Shown here one piece after another: positions 31,925 through 39,587 of a stretch of DNA of 64,000 nucleotides. The DNA comes from Streptomyces sp. V4I2 (GTDB taxonomy: Bacteria; Actinomycetota; Actinomycetes; Streptomycetales; Streptomycetaceae): NCBI RefSeq assembly GCF_030817655.1, contig NZ_JAUSZM010000004.1, positions 124,001 through 188,000 on the forward strand, in the 5' to 3' direction. The first letter of the stretch is position 1, and the number at the start of each line of letters is the position of its first letter. The translations under genes were made by a program, and so were the position numbers. The notes beneath the pieces were generated by a model, which saw nothing but the letters and a program-made list of their open reading frames with translations, was not told where the DNA came from and made no database searches.

Positions 31925-32598
31925 GCGGCTCGCCCCCACCGGCTCGTCCCCGGGCGGCCGGCCCGGCGCCCGTTGATGGACGGCACCGTGGCGTGCGCGG
32001 CGGTGGCGATGACCGCGCGGCCGGAGTGCTTGCCCTCGTAGAGGGCGGCATCGGCCGCGCGCTGCAACGCGGACAGGTCGCGGGTGCCGACGATGTCGCA
32101 GGTCGCGGCGCCGACCGAGGCGGCGACGTCCACCACCTGGCCGTCGTCCAGGGTGACCGGCGTACGCAGCATCCGCACCAGCTGCGCAAGGCGGACCTCA
32201 CGGCGGGCGGCGGGCAGCTCCAGCACGATCGCAAACTCGTCACCACCGAGGCGGCCTACGGAAGCGCACGGGCCTGCCCAGGCGGCGAGCCGGGCTGCGG
32301 TCGCCATGAGGACGACGTCCCCGGCCTCATGGCTCAGCGTGTCGTTCACGGCCTTGAAGTCGTCCTGGTCGACCAGGACCACGGCGGTGTCGTCGCCGTG
32401 GCGGCGCAGGACCTGCCGGGCCCGGGCGGTGTAGGCGTCGCGCCGAAGGAGACCAGTGAGCGGATCCTTCTTCGCCGCAGCGAGCTTCCGGTGCAGCGCA
32501 AGGGCGTGCACGGTCCAGCCGGTCAACGGCACGGCGGCGGTGGTCAGTAAGAGGGTGCGCTGGCCGATCCGGCCGTGAACGCGCAGGAGGGACGACAT
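31921..32598 (-). CDS. Membrane-anchored GGDEF diguanylate cyclase
   Basis: A 225-residue protein. One N-terminal membrane segment (TLLLTTAAVPLTGWTVHAL) is followed by a full GGDEF domain: DPLTGLLRRDAY, VDQDDFKAVNDTLSHEAGD and the catalytic signature GRLGGDEFAIVLE. The active site is intact, so it should make cyclic di-GMP from GTP. There is no clear inhibitory RxxD at the usual distance. It sits in an operon with ASCH, zinc-finger and OB-fold-like proteins. Cyclic di-GMP controls Streptomyces development through BldD, so a plasmid-borne cyclase may couple transfer to host differentiation. That link is inference. Confidence 0.88.
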   Translation of the reverse strand: MSSLLRVHGRIGQRTLLLTTAAVPLTGWTVHALALHRKLAAAKKDPLTGLLRRDAYTARARQVLRRHGDDTAVVLVDQDDFKAVNDTLSHEAGDVVLMATAARLAAWAGPCASVGRLGGDEFAIVLELPAARREVRLAQLVRMLRTPVTLDDGQVVDVAASVGAATCDIVGTRDLSALQRAADAALYEGKHSGRAVIATAAHATVPSINGRRAGRPGTSRWGRAA

Positions 32599-32639
32599 AC
32601 TTGGGTTCTCCGTCTCGTCTCGTACGGGATGGATGGGCC

Positions 32640-32679
32640 CGGGACAGCCGTCAAGCCGCCAAGCACAGCGGCTGTCCCG
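32640..32679 (-). terminator. Intergenic stem-loop
   Basis: CGGGACAGCCG (32640-32650) pairs with CGGCTGTCCCG (32669-32679). It lies between the 32688 stop and the GGDEF start, so it probably ends the upstream transcript. Confidence 0.6.
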
Positions 32680-32687
32680 GGGCGGAG

Positions 32688-32990
32688 CTACAGCGCGAAG
32701 TCGCTGCGGGTGGTCCAGCTGACGGGGTTGTGCCAGAGGCCTGCCTTCGCGGCGGGCCACTCCATCTGCCAGCCGGGCCGAAGCCCGCGCGCTCCCCAGC
32801 TGTCCGGCTGCTTGCCGGGGATCTCGAGTCCGGCCGTGTGCGCGGCGAGCGCGGCGTCGTACACCTCGTGCGCGCGGCGCAGTGCCGTGGCCGGGGAGTC
32901 GGCGACGCCGGTGAAGATGTGCAGGCCGCGCCGGTCCGGGTCGGTGGAGTCGTGGATCGGGACGTCGACCTCGTAGATGCGCAGGTGCAT
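32688..32990 (-). CDS. Hypothetical plasmid protein
   Basis: A 100-residue protein from ATG 32990 (MHLRIYEVDVPIHDSTDPDR), behind GAGAGGAGC. It has a strand-rich start, a central helix (ALRRAHEVYDAALAAHTAG) and a tryptophan-rich C-terminal half (GWQMEWPAAKAGLWHNPVSW). No family was recognised. It is upstream of a stem-loop, so it likely ends its own transcript. Confidence 0.6.
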   Translation of the reverse strand: MHLRIYEVDVPIHDSTDPDRRGLHIFTGVADSPATALRRAHEVYDAALAAHTAGLEIPGKQPDSWGARGLRPGWQMEWPAAKAGLWHNPVSWTTRSDFAL

Positions 32991-33115
32991 GACGTCCAGC
33001 TCCTCTCTCTGCTCGGTGCTGGTGCCTCGGTGTTGAGGGACCACCGCGACCGCACCGGCCTCCGTCGAACGGGGCCGGGGCGGCACGGAGCGTCCGTCAC
33101 GCCGGTCAGGGCGGG

Positions 33116-33316
33116 TCAGAACTCCAGGTTGATCGTGATCGGGTGCCGGGAGTCACCAGCACTGGTGTGAACGGTGCGGCGGTGTGCGGCGAGGCTGGCG
33201 GCCCCGCCCTGGATCGGCAGGTGACAGTCCGGACAGCCGCGCCACCACTCATCCCCGGCCGGAAGGTCAGCCGGGGTGAGCGGGTGCGGGTGCGGACCGT
33301 CGGCCGCGCGGCTCAT
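33116..33316 (-). CDS. Small zinc-finger-like protein
   Basis: A 66-residue protein with ATG at 33316 overlapping the kinase stop. CPDCHLPIQGGAASLAAHRR and TVH give a CxxC...HxxxxH pattern close to a C2H2 finger. It probably binds zinc and perhaps DNA; target unknown. Confidence 0.6.
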   Translation of the reverse strand: MSRAADGPHPHPLTPADLPAGDEWWRGCPDCHLPIQGGAASLAAHRRTVHTSAGDSRHPITINLEF

Positions 33317-34275
33317 GCGACCGCGTCCGCGAACTGCGCCTGAAGGTCGGCGCGGCTCTCGGGGTCGGCGTCCTGGTCGTCGACGCCGTCGCCGTGGACG
33401 GTGCAGACGATGTCCGGGGCGCCGTCCATGGCGCCGGTCAGCGCCTCGTGCAGGTCGGTGACCGAGTAGACCGGCGCCCACGCCTGCCCGGCGCACTCCG
33501 GGTCGAAGGGGCAAGGCAGCAGGACGTCGAAGCCGAAGCCGAAGTCGCCGTCGCCGTCGACGTCGTTGCGGAACGCCAGGGTGAGGTGCTGCTCCCCGAG
33601 GCGGATCTCCGCGACGCGGTCCCGGCCGGTCACCAGATCCGAGTCCGGCCGCCACTGCCACAGCGGCAGGATCTCCGGGCCGAAGAAGCGGCGGACCAGG
33701 AGCAGGTCGCCCAGGCCCTCGCCGCCGTCCCGCCCGAGGTCGGCCTCCCGGGCCTGCGAGAGCCGCTTCAGGAACGGCTCCAGCCGGTGGAGGTTGTCGG
33801 CGAAGACGATGGTGTTGAACCCTTCGGCGGCCAGCCGCTGGTGGGAGTACGTCATCGCCTGGTGCTGGGAACGGACGACGTCCTCGCGCACACGCCGGTT
33901 GGCCGGGCGCGGGCCCTGCCGCTTCAGGCAGACCGACAGCGGCGTGGCGACGACGACCGCGACGGTCGGCATGCCGTGCCGTTTGGCGGCCATCACCAGC
34001 TCCACCCGCACGGACTGTTCGACGTTGGTCGCGTCGATCACCGTGTTGAGCTTCCGGGCCATCCTGCGCTCCAGAATCAGCTTGAGGACGTCGGCGGCGT
34101 CGCCGGTCGCGTCCTGCCGACCGGGCTCGTCACTGATCACGCCCCGCAGACCATCGAGGGAGAGGACCTGGGAGGCCGGCCAAGTGCGGGCCAGCGTCGA
34201 CTTGCCCGCACCGGAGGCACCGATCAGCACGATCAGCCCGTTCTCGGGCAGGTCCGGGTACAGCGGCGAGGTCAT
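33313..34275 (-). CDS. P-loop kinase (polynucleotide-kinase-like AAA protein)
   Basis: A 320-residue protein. The Walker A is LIVLIGASGAGKSTLARTWP near residue 20, followed by LSLDGLRGVISDEPGRQDAT and a lid-like basic segment, RPANRRVREDVVRSQHQAMT. The pattern (GASGAGKST, D..R..., VIDATNV, R-rich lid) matches the kinase domain of Pnkp-like polynucleotide or small-molecule kinases. The C-terminal 130 residues form a separate beta-rich part of unknown role. It may phosphorylate RNA or DNA ends, or another small hydroxyl group. It overlaps the upstream and downstream genes by 4 bases each. Confidence 0.75.
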   Translation of the reverse strand: MTSPLYPDLPENGLIVLIGASGAGKSTLARTWPASQVLSLDGLRGVISDEPGRQDATGDAADVLKLILERRMARKLNTVIDATNVEQSVRVELVMAAKRHGMPTVAVVVATPLSVCLKRQGPRPANRRVREDVVRSQHQAMTYSHQRLAAEGFNTIVFADNLHRLEPFLKRLSQAREADLGRDGGEGLGDLLLVRRFFGPEILPLWQWRPDSDLVTGRDRVAEIRLGEQHLTLAFRNDVDGDGDFGFGFDVLLPCPFDPECAGQAWAPVYSVTDLHEALTGAMDGAPDIVCTVHGDGVDDQDADPESRADLQAQFADAVA

Positions 34276-34568
34276 GCGGGTTCTCCTTCGGGGTCCAGGA
34301 CGCGGGTGGCCCAGTAGAGGCGGACAGGGACCTGGTCGGTGAGCAGGGCGGCCGCGTCGTGCAGCGGTCCGGAGGCGTCGCCGTCGCCGTCCGTGTCGAG
34401 GCGTTCGGCGGTTCGAGCGGAGACGGTGAGCAGCTGCACGAGGCCGGCGAGGACGCCGTCGTGCGGGTCGTCCTCGCGGTGGAGCTCGCGCAGGTGTCGA
34501 CGGTCATGTATTTCCCCGTTGGCAGCGTCAACTTCCCCGCCCATACGTTCGAGCCATCGGCACACCAT
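34272..34568 (-). CDS. Small hypothetical protein
   Basis: A 98-residue acidic protein starting at ATG 34568 (MVCRWLERMGGEVDAANGEI). It is mostly helical (VLAGLVQLLTVSARTAERLD, LHDAAALLTDQVPVRLYWAT). It is the first gene of the operon with the P-loop kinase and overlaps it by ATGA. No family was recognised. Confidence 0.55.
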   Translation of the reverse strand: MVCRWLERMGGEVDAANGEIHDRRHLRELHREDDPHDGVLAGLVQLLTVSARTAERLDTDGDGDASGPLHDAAALLTDQVPVRLYWATRVLDPEGEPA

Positions 34569-34893
34569 CGTGGTCGTTTCTCCGGCGGCCGGAGGGTGAT
34601 GGCGCTTTATGGAAACGGCCACCCCCGACTCAGGGGTGACCCCGCACCTGCTCAGTGGATCTCCCCGGGTATCTGGCGCCTGGCCTACGGACGGGCGCCA
34701 CAAAGGGTGGCCCCCAATAGCCAGTCGGTCCTGGAGAGGGTCGGACCAGCTCGGGCGCGGAGACCTGCGGAGGGCAGCCTGCGTACGCGTGATAGTTCGA
34801 GCCTGGGAAGGTTGGCCCTCATCGCGGCGCGCGCACTCTGACTGTGCGGCGGCTGGCCCGGATGTCACGGTTGGCGCGAGGGGTCGGCAGGAG
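34569..34893. other. Gene-free promoter region of the 30-34.6 kb operon
   Basis: About 325 bases with no supportable gene. The promoter for the minus-strand operon starting at 34568 should lie here. A short palindromic stretch around CCCGACTCAGGGG near 34625 was seen, but no clear operator. Confidence 0.35.
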
Positions 34894-35883
34894 TCAGGTA
34901 CGGGGCCAGTTCTGACCGTCTGTCACCTCGCGGGCGATGTGACGCCACTGCCTTTCCCTGCCGGGCAGGGGCCAGGCCCAGGTCGGCTGTTCCGCGGTGT
35001 TCAGGTCGTGCAGGAGGCGGACGAGTTGTGGGCCGGCGGTGGCAGCGCCGTCCGGGACTGCGGGGCCGTGAATAGCGCGGAGTCCGGCGAAGCGCGCCAG
35101 TTCGTCCTGGTAGAACCCCACGGCCTCCTCGGTCCGCGTGGCCAGGTCATCGCGCGGGACCGTGCGGTGCAGCTGCAGCAGCGGAGGCTCGAGGGATTCG
35201 GCGACTGCCGCGGCGAACCGCGCGTGACCGTCCAGGATCAGATGGCAGTCCAGGCCACTGACCCACCACAACAGGACGGGTGGGAGTGTTCCTTCACGGG
35301 CTTGCTTGCGGTACGCCTTGACCCGGCTGTCGTCGGCATCGGGCATCGGCCGCAGCGGCAGGATCTCCCATGAATGAGCATGGAGGAACCAGTCGATGTA
35401 GCCGTTTGGATGGCCGTCGACGAGCATCGAGCCCCAGTATTCGGCGTGCGAGGCATCGGCGTGGCGCCAGCACCGGAGCGGACTCTCGCACGAGAGCAGC
35501 CACCGGCCCTCGTGCATCGGGCTGCCCGGCGAGTCGATGAGGTACTGCGCAAAGCGGTGGGCCCACCGTTGCGGGCTGCCCGCCAGGGCGCGGCTCGCAT
35601 CGGCACGCAAGGGCGGGGCGAAGGAGCGGTAGCTGTCGGTGCGCCAGTAGTCCACGCCCTCGTGTTGCCCATCGACGACGGCGAGCAGCACAGGCTGCGA
35701 CATCTGGGAGATCAGCAGTTGCGCACCGGCAGTGAACACACACAGTCCCGGCTGGTGGCGGTCCTGCACGTCCAGGGACAGGCCCACCCACGTGCCGTCG
35801 TCCCGCGTGACATCGCTGCGCTGCATGCCGAGAGCGTAGACGGCTGCTGCGTGGACCCCGATGGCATTCTGTCCCTCCGACAT
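34894..35883 (-). CDS. Hypothetical protein with ParB-like LDGHAR motif
   Basis: About 330 residues from ATG 35883 (a start at 35826 is also possible). The C-terminal half contains LLWWVSGLDCHLILDGHARF and AAAVAESLEPPLLQLHRTVP, where LILDGHAR-AA resembles the ParB/Srx nucleotide-binding signature (DGxxRxxA). The N-terminal half has LGMQRSDVTRDDGTWVGLSL and tryptophan-rich segments. No DNA-binding HTH is seen, so it is not a partition protein. It lies next to the LRR gene on the same strand; I recall these two as a pair in other Streptomyces, but cannot verify it. Confidence 0.6.
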   Translation of the reverse strand: MSEGQNAIGVHAAAVYALGMQRSDVTRDDGTWVGLSLDVQDRHQPGLCVFTAGAQLLISQMSQPVLLAVVDGQHEGVDYWRTDSYRSFAPPLRADASRALAGSPQRWAHRFAQYLIDSPGSPMHEGRWLLSCESPLRCWRHADASHAEYWGSMLVDGHPNGYIDWFLHAHSWEILPLRPMPDADDSRVKAYRKQAREGTLPPVLLWWVSGLDCHLILDGHARFAAAVAESLEPPLLQLHRTVPRDDLATRTEEAVGFYQDELARFAGLRAIHGPAVPDGAATAGPQLVRLLHDLNTAEQPTWAWPLPGRERQWRHIAREVTDGQNWPRT

Positions 35884-36038
35884 GACCCGCACGCTCCACA
35901 AGCTGGTGACCCTGGCCGAAGAACGCCCGGTGCTCGTCGCAGCTCCTCACTCCGTTGAGCAGCGGCCCGGCTGAGGCGACGAGCAGCCCAGACCCGATTT
36001 CAGAGAGCCCCATCAAGGGTGAGGGGAGGTTCGGCTGG

Positions 36039-36848
36039 TCAGTCCCAGTCGGATGCCGGCTGGTCGACTCGGCCGCCTCTGTGCGGCGTAGGGATGTAGT
36101 CGCGAGCGCTATCAGGCAGCGCGGCGACACACGCCGATGAGCAGGCGTTGACTAGCAGGGGCAGTACGTCAGTGGCAACGCGCAGCGAAATCCACACTTG
36201 TTGGAGTCCCCCCTGCTCGACCGGGCGGTCGCAGACGCTGCAGTTGTGGGTGGCGATGGCGTCCGGGTGGCGAGGGTCCATGGTGCCCGGATCGAGGTCC
36301 GCGGCGGAGCCCGGAGCGGGTTGAAGCTTCGGGAAGGGCGGTCGCAGCTTGTAGTTGCCGAACAATGCGCGCGTGCTCACCGTGCTGCGGGTCAGCTTCC
36401 GGCAGCGGGTGATCTCGTAGGGGAACCAGTGCAGCCGGTAGGAGGTGTACGGGGTGAACTCCTCCAGGCTGGCCATTGCCCCGATCTCGGGCGGGATCCG
36501 GACCAGGTTGCTGCCGTAGAGCACAAGGTGTTTGACCGCCGTCAGCCTGGCGATGCTCGGCGGCAGTGTGATGACCTGCCGCCGCTCTTCCGGGCTCAGC
36601 TCAGTCAGTGGACGGAACTCTTCACGCCCGTCGGCGACCGCCTCGTCGACCAGGTCCAGCAGGTGTTGCCAGCCCGGGGCGGAGGTGTCCTGCCGCTCGA
36701 CGTGGAATCCGACTCGGGCTCGCGGATGAGGTCTGGACTGGTCGAAGCACGAGCAGATGTCCCTGTAGGACCCTCGCCGACCTGGGGCCGGGTCCGACAC
36801 GTCGCCCCAGCGGTTCACAAAGAGCCTCGGCTCTGCCTCGTCCGTCAT
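36039..36848 (-). CDS. Leucine-rich-repeat protein with zinc-binding C-terminus
   Basis: A 269-residue protein. A short LRR-like segment runs through the middle (LPPSIARLTAVKHLVLYGSN, LVRIPPEIGAMASLEEFTPY). The C-terminal part has HNCSVCDRPVEQGG and a further cysteine pair (LVNACSSACVAALP), so a zinc site is likely. The N-terminus is charged (NRWGDVSDPAPGRRGSYRDI). LRR domains bind proteins; the partner is unknown. ATG 36848 is clear. It is on the same strand as the ParB-like gene, about 155 bases away. Confidence 0.7.
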   Translation of the reverse strand: MTDEAEPRLFVNRWGDVSDPAPGRRGSYRDICSCFDQSRPHPRARVGFHVERQDTSAPGWQHLLDLVDEAVADGREEFRPLTELSPEERRQVITLPPSIARLTAVKHLVLYGSNLVRIPPEIGAMASLEEFTPYTSYRLHWFPYEITRCRKLTRSTVSTRALFGNYKLRPPFPKLQPAPGSAADLDPGTMDPRHPDAIATHNCSVCDRPVEQGGLQQVWISLRVATDVLPLLVNACSSACVAALPDSARDYIPTPHRGGRVDQPASDWD

Positions 36849-36921
36849 GGCGCCAAGATACGGAGATCGCCCTGGGTCGGCGCGCTTATTACTCAGGTGA
36901 GGAAGCCAGCGGCACCCATCG

Positions 36922-37128
36922 CTATGCTCGAAGGTTTGAGCGGGGAAGTTGATGCTGCTGATGGGGAATTACGTGACGTTCCACACGCAGGATCTGGGCG
37001 AGCTCCTGGGTGGTGATGTCGTCGGCGAGCTCGTCCTCGATCTGCTGCAGGGCGAGGCGGACGATCCCGGCGGAAGCGCGGACTCGATCCAGTCGGGTAC
37101 GGGGTGTGGCCATCGCAACCGCCGTCAC
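36922..37128 (-). CDS. Small helix-turn-helix-like protein
   Basis: A 68-residue protein. GTG 37128 overlaps the Pycsar-type effector stop (GTGA). The sequence VRLALQQIEDELADDITTQE, LAQILRVERHVIPHQQHQ suggests three helices and might be a small HTH. It is translationally coupled to the effector, so it may regulate or modulate it. No family was recognised. Confidence 0.5.
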   Translation of the reverse strand: MTAVAMATPRTRLDRVRASAGIVRLALQQIEDELADDITTQELAQILRVERHVIPHQQHQLPRSNLRA

Positions 37129-37586
37129 AGCGCGGCGCCGACGGCGGCGAGTGCGAGCAGCGCCAGGGCGGCGAGGCTGAGGTGTACCGCGTGGCGCAGG
37201 CGCGTGAACTTGGCGACGGCGATCGTCGACAGGACACGGATGCGGGCCGGGCGGTTGTCGCCGTCCATGCAGGCACGGATCTCGTCTTCGGCAATTCGCG
37301 CCCAGTATGGGAAGGACGCCTTGTCGGCGCCGTTCAGGTTGGGCCGGACGACCAGGAGCAGGAGTACGGCGGCGGCGCCCAGGGCGAGGACGGCCGCAGC
37401 GCCGAAGACCTTGGTGGCAGGCGGAAGTTCCTTGTCGGCGACGGACGCGAGTCCGGCGAGCACGGCGCCGTTGAAGGCGAGCAGTAAGGACGCCTTGCCG
37501 TCCGTGCGGGCGATCTCGCTGGTCACCGAGGCGCAGGCTGCGTCCAGGTTCTTGTCGATGCCAGGGGCGGGGGCCGTAAGGGTCAT
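37125..37586 (-). CDS. Pycsar-effector-like membrane protein (DUF5706 type)
   Basis: A 153-residue protein. An N-terminal helix (IDKNLDAACASVTSEIARTD) leads to GKASLLLAFNGAVLAGLASV, a second membrane helix (VFGAAAVLALGAAAVLLLLV), and a C-terminal one (HLSLAALALLALAAVGAAL). The IARTDGKAS...NGAV start is typical of PycTM/DUF5706 effectors of Pycsar anti-phage systems, which damage the membrane on binding a cyclic pyrimidine nucleotide. No cyclase (PycC) gene is nearby, so it appears orphaned, or it may act alone or with another cyclase. The family call is by memory of its pattern. ATG 37586 follows AAGGAGAAC. Confidence 0.7.
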   Translation of the reverse strand: MTLTAPAPGIDKNLDAACASVTSEIARTDGKASLLLAFNGAVLAGLASVADKELPPATKVFGAAAVLALGAAAVLLLLVVRPNLNGADKASFPYWARIAEDEIRACMDGDNRPARIRVLSTIAVAKFTRLRHAVHLSLAALALLALAAVGAAL

Positions 37587-37659
37587 GGGCGGGGGTTCTC
37601 CTTGTCGTGAACGTCCTGGGCGGCCGGCCTTTGCCGGTGCTGCGGCGACCCGGATGTGG

Positions 37660-37690
37660 CCCCGTCCCGGCCTGTGTGGCCGGGACGGGG
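37660..37690 (-). terminator. Strong intergenic stem-loop
   Basis: CCCCGTCCCGGCC (37660-37672) pairs with GGCCGGGACGGGG (37678-37690) around a 5-base loop, between the 37699 stop and the effector start. Confidence 0.65.
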
Positions 37691-37698
37691 TTCGCGGC

Positions 37699-38097
37699 TC
37701 ACGCGGCCAGCCGGTGAGCGACGGGAGCCGCGGCCGCGATGTAGTTGCTGGGGTCCACGGGCGTGCCGTCGAAGCACTCCAGGCAGCAGCCGAGCTTTTT
37801 GGAAAGGCAGGTGAAAAATCGCCTCCCGCAGTCAGGACAGGTCTGACGTGCAGCCATCGCCCGGTCCAGTGCCCACTCCTGAGCGAGCGTCGGAATCCTC
37901 TTGGGCTTCGCCAGATGGAGGTCGAAGAGCCAGGCGCGGCCGGGGTGGGTGCAGGACCACTGGGGGCGGTTCCGGCAACGTTTGCAGCGCAGGATCGCCA
38001 CCGGGCCGTGCCCTCCGGGGCTGACATCCCGGTCCCGTAACTGCCGCCGGGTAACGAGGTGTTCGGGACATGCGCCGCGGTCGTACTCGGAAACCAC
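37699..38097 (-). CDS. Hypothetical multi-cysteine protein
   Basis: A 132-residue protein starting at GTG 38097 or another codon upstream; no strong ribosome site helps. It holds ILRCKRCRNRPQWSCTHPGR, TCPDCGRRFFTCLSKKLGCC and LECFDG, so at least two zinc-binding CxxC knuckles are likely. The basic early segment VTRRQLRDRD is notable. A nucleic-acid-binding role is plausible. It diverges from the gene at 38233. Confidence 0.55.
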   Translation of the reverse strand: MVSEYDRGACPEHLVTRRQLRDRDVSPGGHGPVAILRCKRCRNRPQWSCTHPGRAWLFDLHLAKPKRIPTLAQEWALDRAMAARQTCPDCGRRFFTCLSKKLGCCLECFDGTPVDPSNYIAAAAPVAHRLAA

Positions 38098-38232
38098 GGG
38101 TTCGAGGGTTCTGGACGGTGTTCTCGTGCGAACCCGCTGGGGGCGTGGTTGTTTTGGCCGGGGGTGCCGCGCGGGTTCGGCTTCGACGCGTGCGCCAAGA
38201 TGGGGCCTCCGATCGGTGGAGGGGGCGTTGGG

Positions 38233-38703
38233 ATGGGCTATGACCTGCAAGCAGTGATCGCTGGCAGAGAGGTGCTCCGCGCGGCTTCGCGGGATTTGCC
38301 TGTTGCTCGGCTGGCATCGCTCGGACAGGGCCTGTTGCTGATGCCGATGACAGACGCCCTCTTTGATTCCGTCGCGGATGGCAGCGATGCGGGCCCTTTG
38401 GGGTTCTGGCGGCTGCCGGGAGGGTTCGAGAAGACCCTCGCCGACTGGTCGACCGCTGGGCCGGTGGCCTACGTGGAAGCCGAGTACTTCGGCGGTGTGG
38501 GCGAGCAGCAGGCTGCCGTGTGGGATGGCGGCGCCATCGTGCTGGGACCGCTCCGTGTACCGGAGGGCCAGCCATTTCCGCCAGCCGGCAGTGCCATCTC
38601 GCAGGCTCTTCGACAGCTGGGCGTCGTGGCGAGCACCGGAGAGGATGAGTTCTCCGCTGTGGGGTTGGACCGTCACCGACACGGTGAGGGATGGACCGCC
38701 TGA
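38233..38703 (+). CDS. Hypothetical protein
   Basis: A 156-residue acidic protein on the plus strand, with ATG 38233 behind GGAGGGGG. It has a helical start (DLQAVIAGREVLRAASRDLP), a compact middle (LPGGFEKTLADWSTAGPVAY, VEAEYFGGVGEQQAAVWDGG) and GPLRVPEGQPFPPAGSAISQ. The layout recalls small immunity-type proteins, but no family was recognised. It is the only plus-strand gene for 12 kb on either side. Confidence 0.6.
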   Translation: MGYDLQAVIAGREVLRAASRDLPVARLASLGQGLLLMPMTDALFDSVADGSDAGPLGFWRLPGGFEKTLADWSTAGPVAYVEAEYFGGVGEQQAAVWDGGAIVLGPLRVPEGQPFPPAGSAISQALRQLGVVASTGEDEFSAVGLDRHRHGEGWTA

Positions 38704-38814
38704 GCAGTGGCTTCCGGATTCCGCATGAACGGGCAAGTTCCTGGCTCCGTTCGCGGAATCTGCCCGTAAGTGCGAGAACCTCGCGCCCTCTCGGGGTCGC
38801 TCCACGCAGGATGC

Positions 38815-38949
38815 TCACCTGCGCACTCGCGCCGATACGGCCGCCGCGCATCTTGGGGAACCAGCGTGAACTCCAGTTGGAAGGCCAGTGGCTCCGCGCG
38901 GTATCAGCTTTGCCGCCTCGCGGCGGCGCTCTTTCTTGGGGCGCGGCAT
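38815..38949 (-). CDS. Tiny basic protein
   Basis: A 44-residue protein, MPRPKKERRREAAKLIPRGA and on. Its ATG overlaps the TGA of the preceding small gene (TGATG). It is very basic at the N-terminus. Its small size makes it uncertain, but the tight coupling with a well-started upstream frame supports translation. Confidence 0.35.
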   Translation of the reverse strand: MPRPKKERRREAAKLIPRGATGLPTGVHAGSPRCAAAVSARVRR

Positions 38950-39056
38950 CACTGTCCCCAGGCGCCGGGCAGCCGGTCGGGGCGGTGCGGGTAGCGGGGG
39001 CCGGGGCGCTGCGGGCGGGGCCGGCCGATCCGGCGGCGCGGGCGGGGGATGAGCAC
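38949..39056 (-). CDS. Tiny Arg/Pro-rich protein
   Basis: GTG 39056 follows CTGGAGGAG at good spacing and encodes 35 residues beginning VLIPRPRRRIGRPRPQRPGP. About half the residues are Arg or Pro. It is coupled to the 44-residue gene downstream. Both may be leader-like or DNA-contacting peptides; no family was recognised. Confidence 0.4.
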   Translation of the reverse strand: MLIPRPRRRIGRPRPQRPGPRYPHRPDRLPGAWGQ

Positions 39057-39234
39057 GAGTGATCTCCTCCAGTCGTCGGTGGACAGCGCTGCGCCCCGCC
39101 GACGTCGTGCTGGTGTCGGCGGGGCGCAGCGGGTGGTGCGTTCGGCCAGGCGGCCTGTCCGGTCCTCGCCCTGCCCCGGGGTACAGGGCTGGGCGAGGAC
39201 CAGGCAGACACCTCACGTTGCTATGCCGTCAAGT

Positions 39235-39537
39235 TCAGGGGATGAGTCCTCCGTTCACGGCGCGGTCGTAGAGGCGCTGGTGCCACTCGTTGGCGTCGGG
39301 CCCAGGGGCAGCCGTCAGGACGGGGTTGGGGCCCGTCTCGATGAGGTGCAGGAGGGTCCAGGCGACGCCGTAGCAGTCGTCCGGGCCGAAGCAGGAGACA
39401 AGTGCTCGGGCTTCCTCTCCCGTGACCGGCTTCGGGATCGCTTCGAGTTGCGCGACGCGCCTGTCGATCTCTTCTTCGCTCGCGTCCCAGTCGGGAAGCG
39501 GGCCGTCGGTGACGAACGCCTGCACTTCGGGTCTCAT
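39235..39537 (-). CDS. Hypothetical plasmid protein
   Basis: A 100-residue acidic protein from ATG 39537 (MRPEVQAFVTDGPLPDWDAS), though an upstream in-frame start is possible. Helical segments EEEIDRRVAQLEAIPKPVTG and GVAWTLLHLIETGPNP; the end is EWHQRLYDRAVNGGLIP. It resembles DUF-type small proteins seen next to transposons in Streptomyces. It lies just downstream of the IS110 transposase. Confidence 0.6.
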   Translation of the reverse strand: MRPEVQAFVTDGPLPDWDASEEEIDRRVAQLEAIPKPVTGEEARALVSCFGPDDCYGVAWTLLHLIETGPNPVLTAAPGPDANEWHQRLYDRAVNGGLIP

Positions 39538-39587
39538 GGCCGAATGATCGGCTGCCTTCGTTCCTGCGGACAAGGCTTCTTAGCTGG

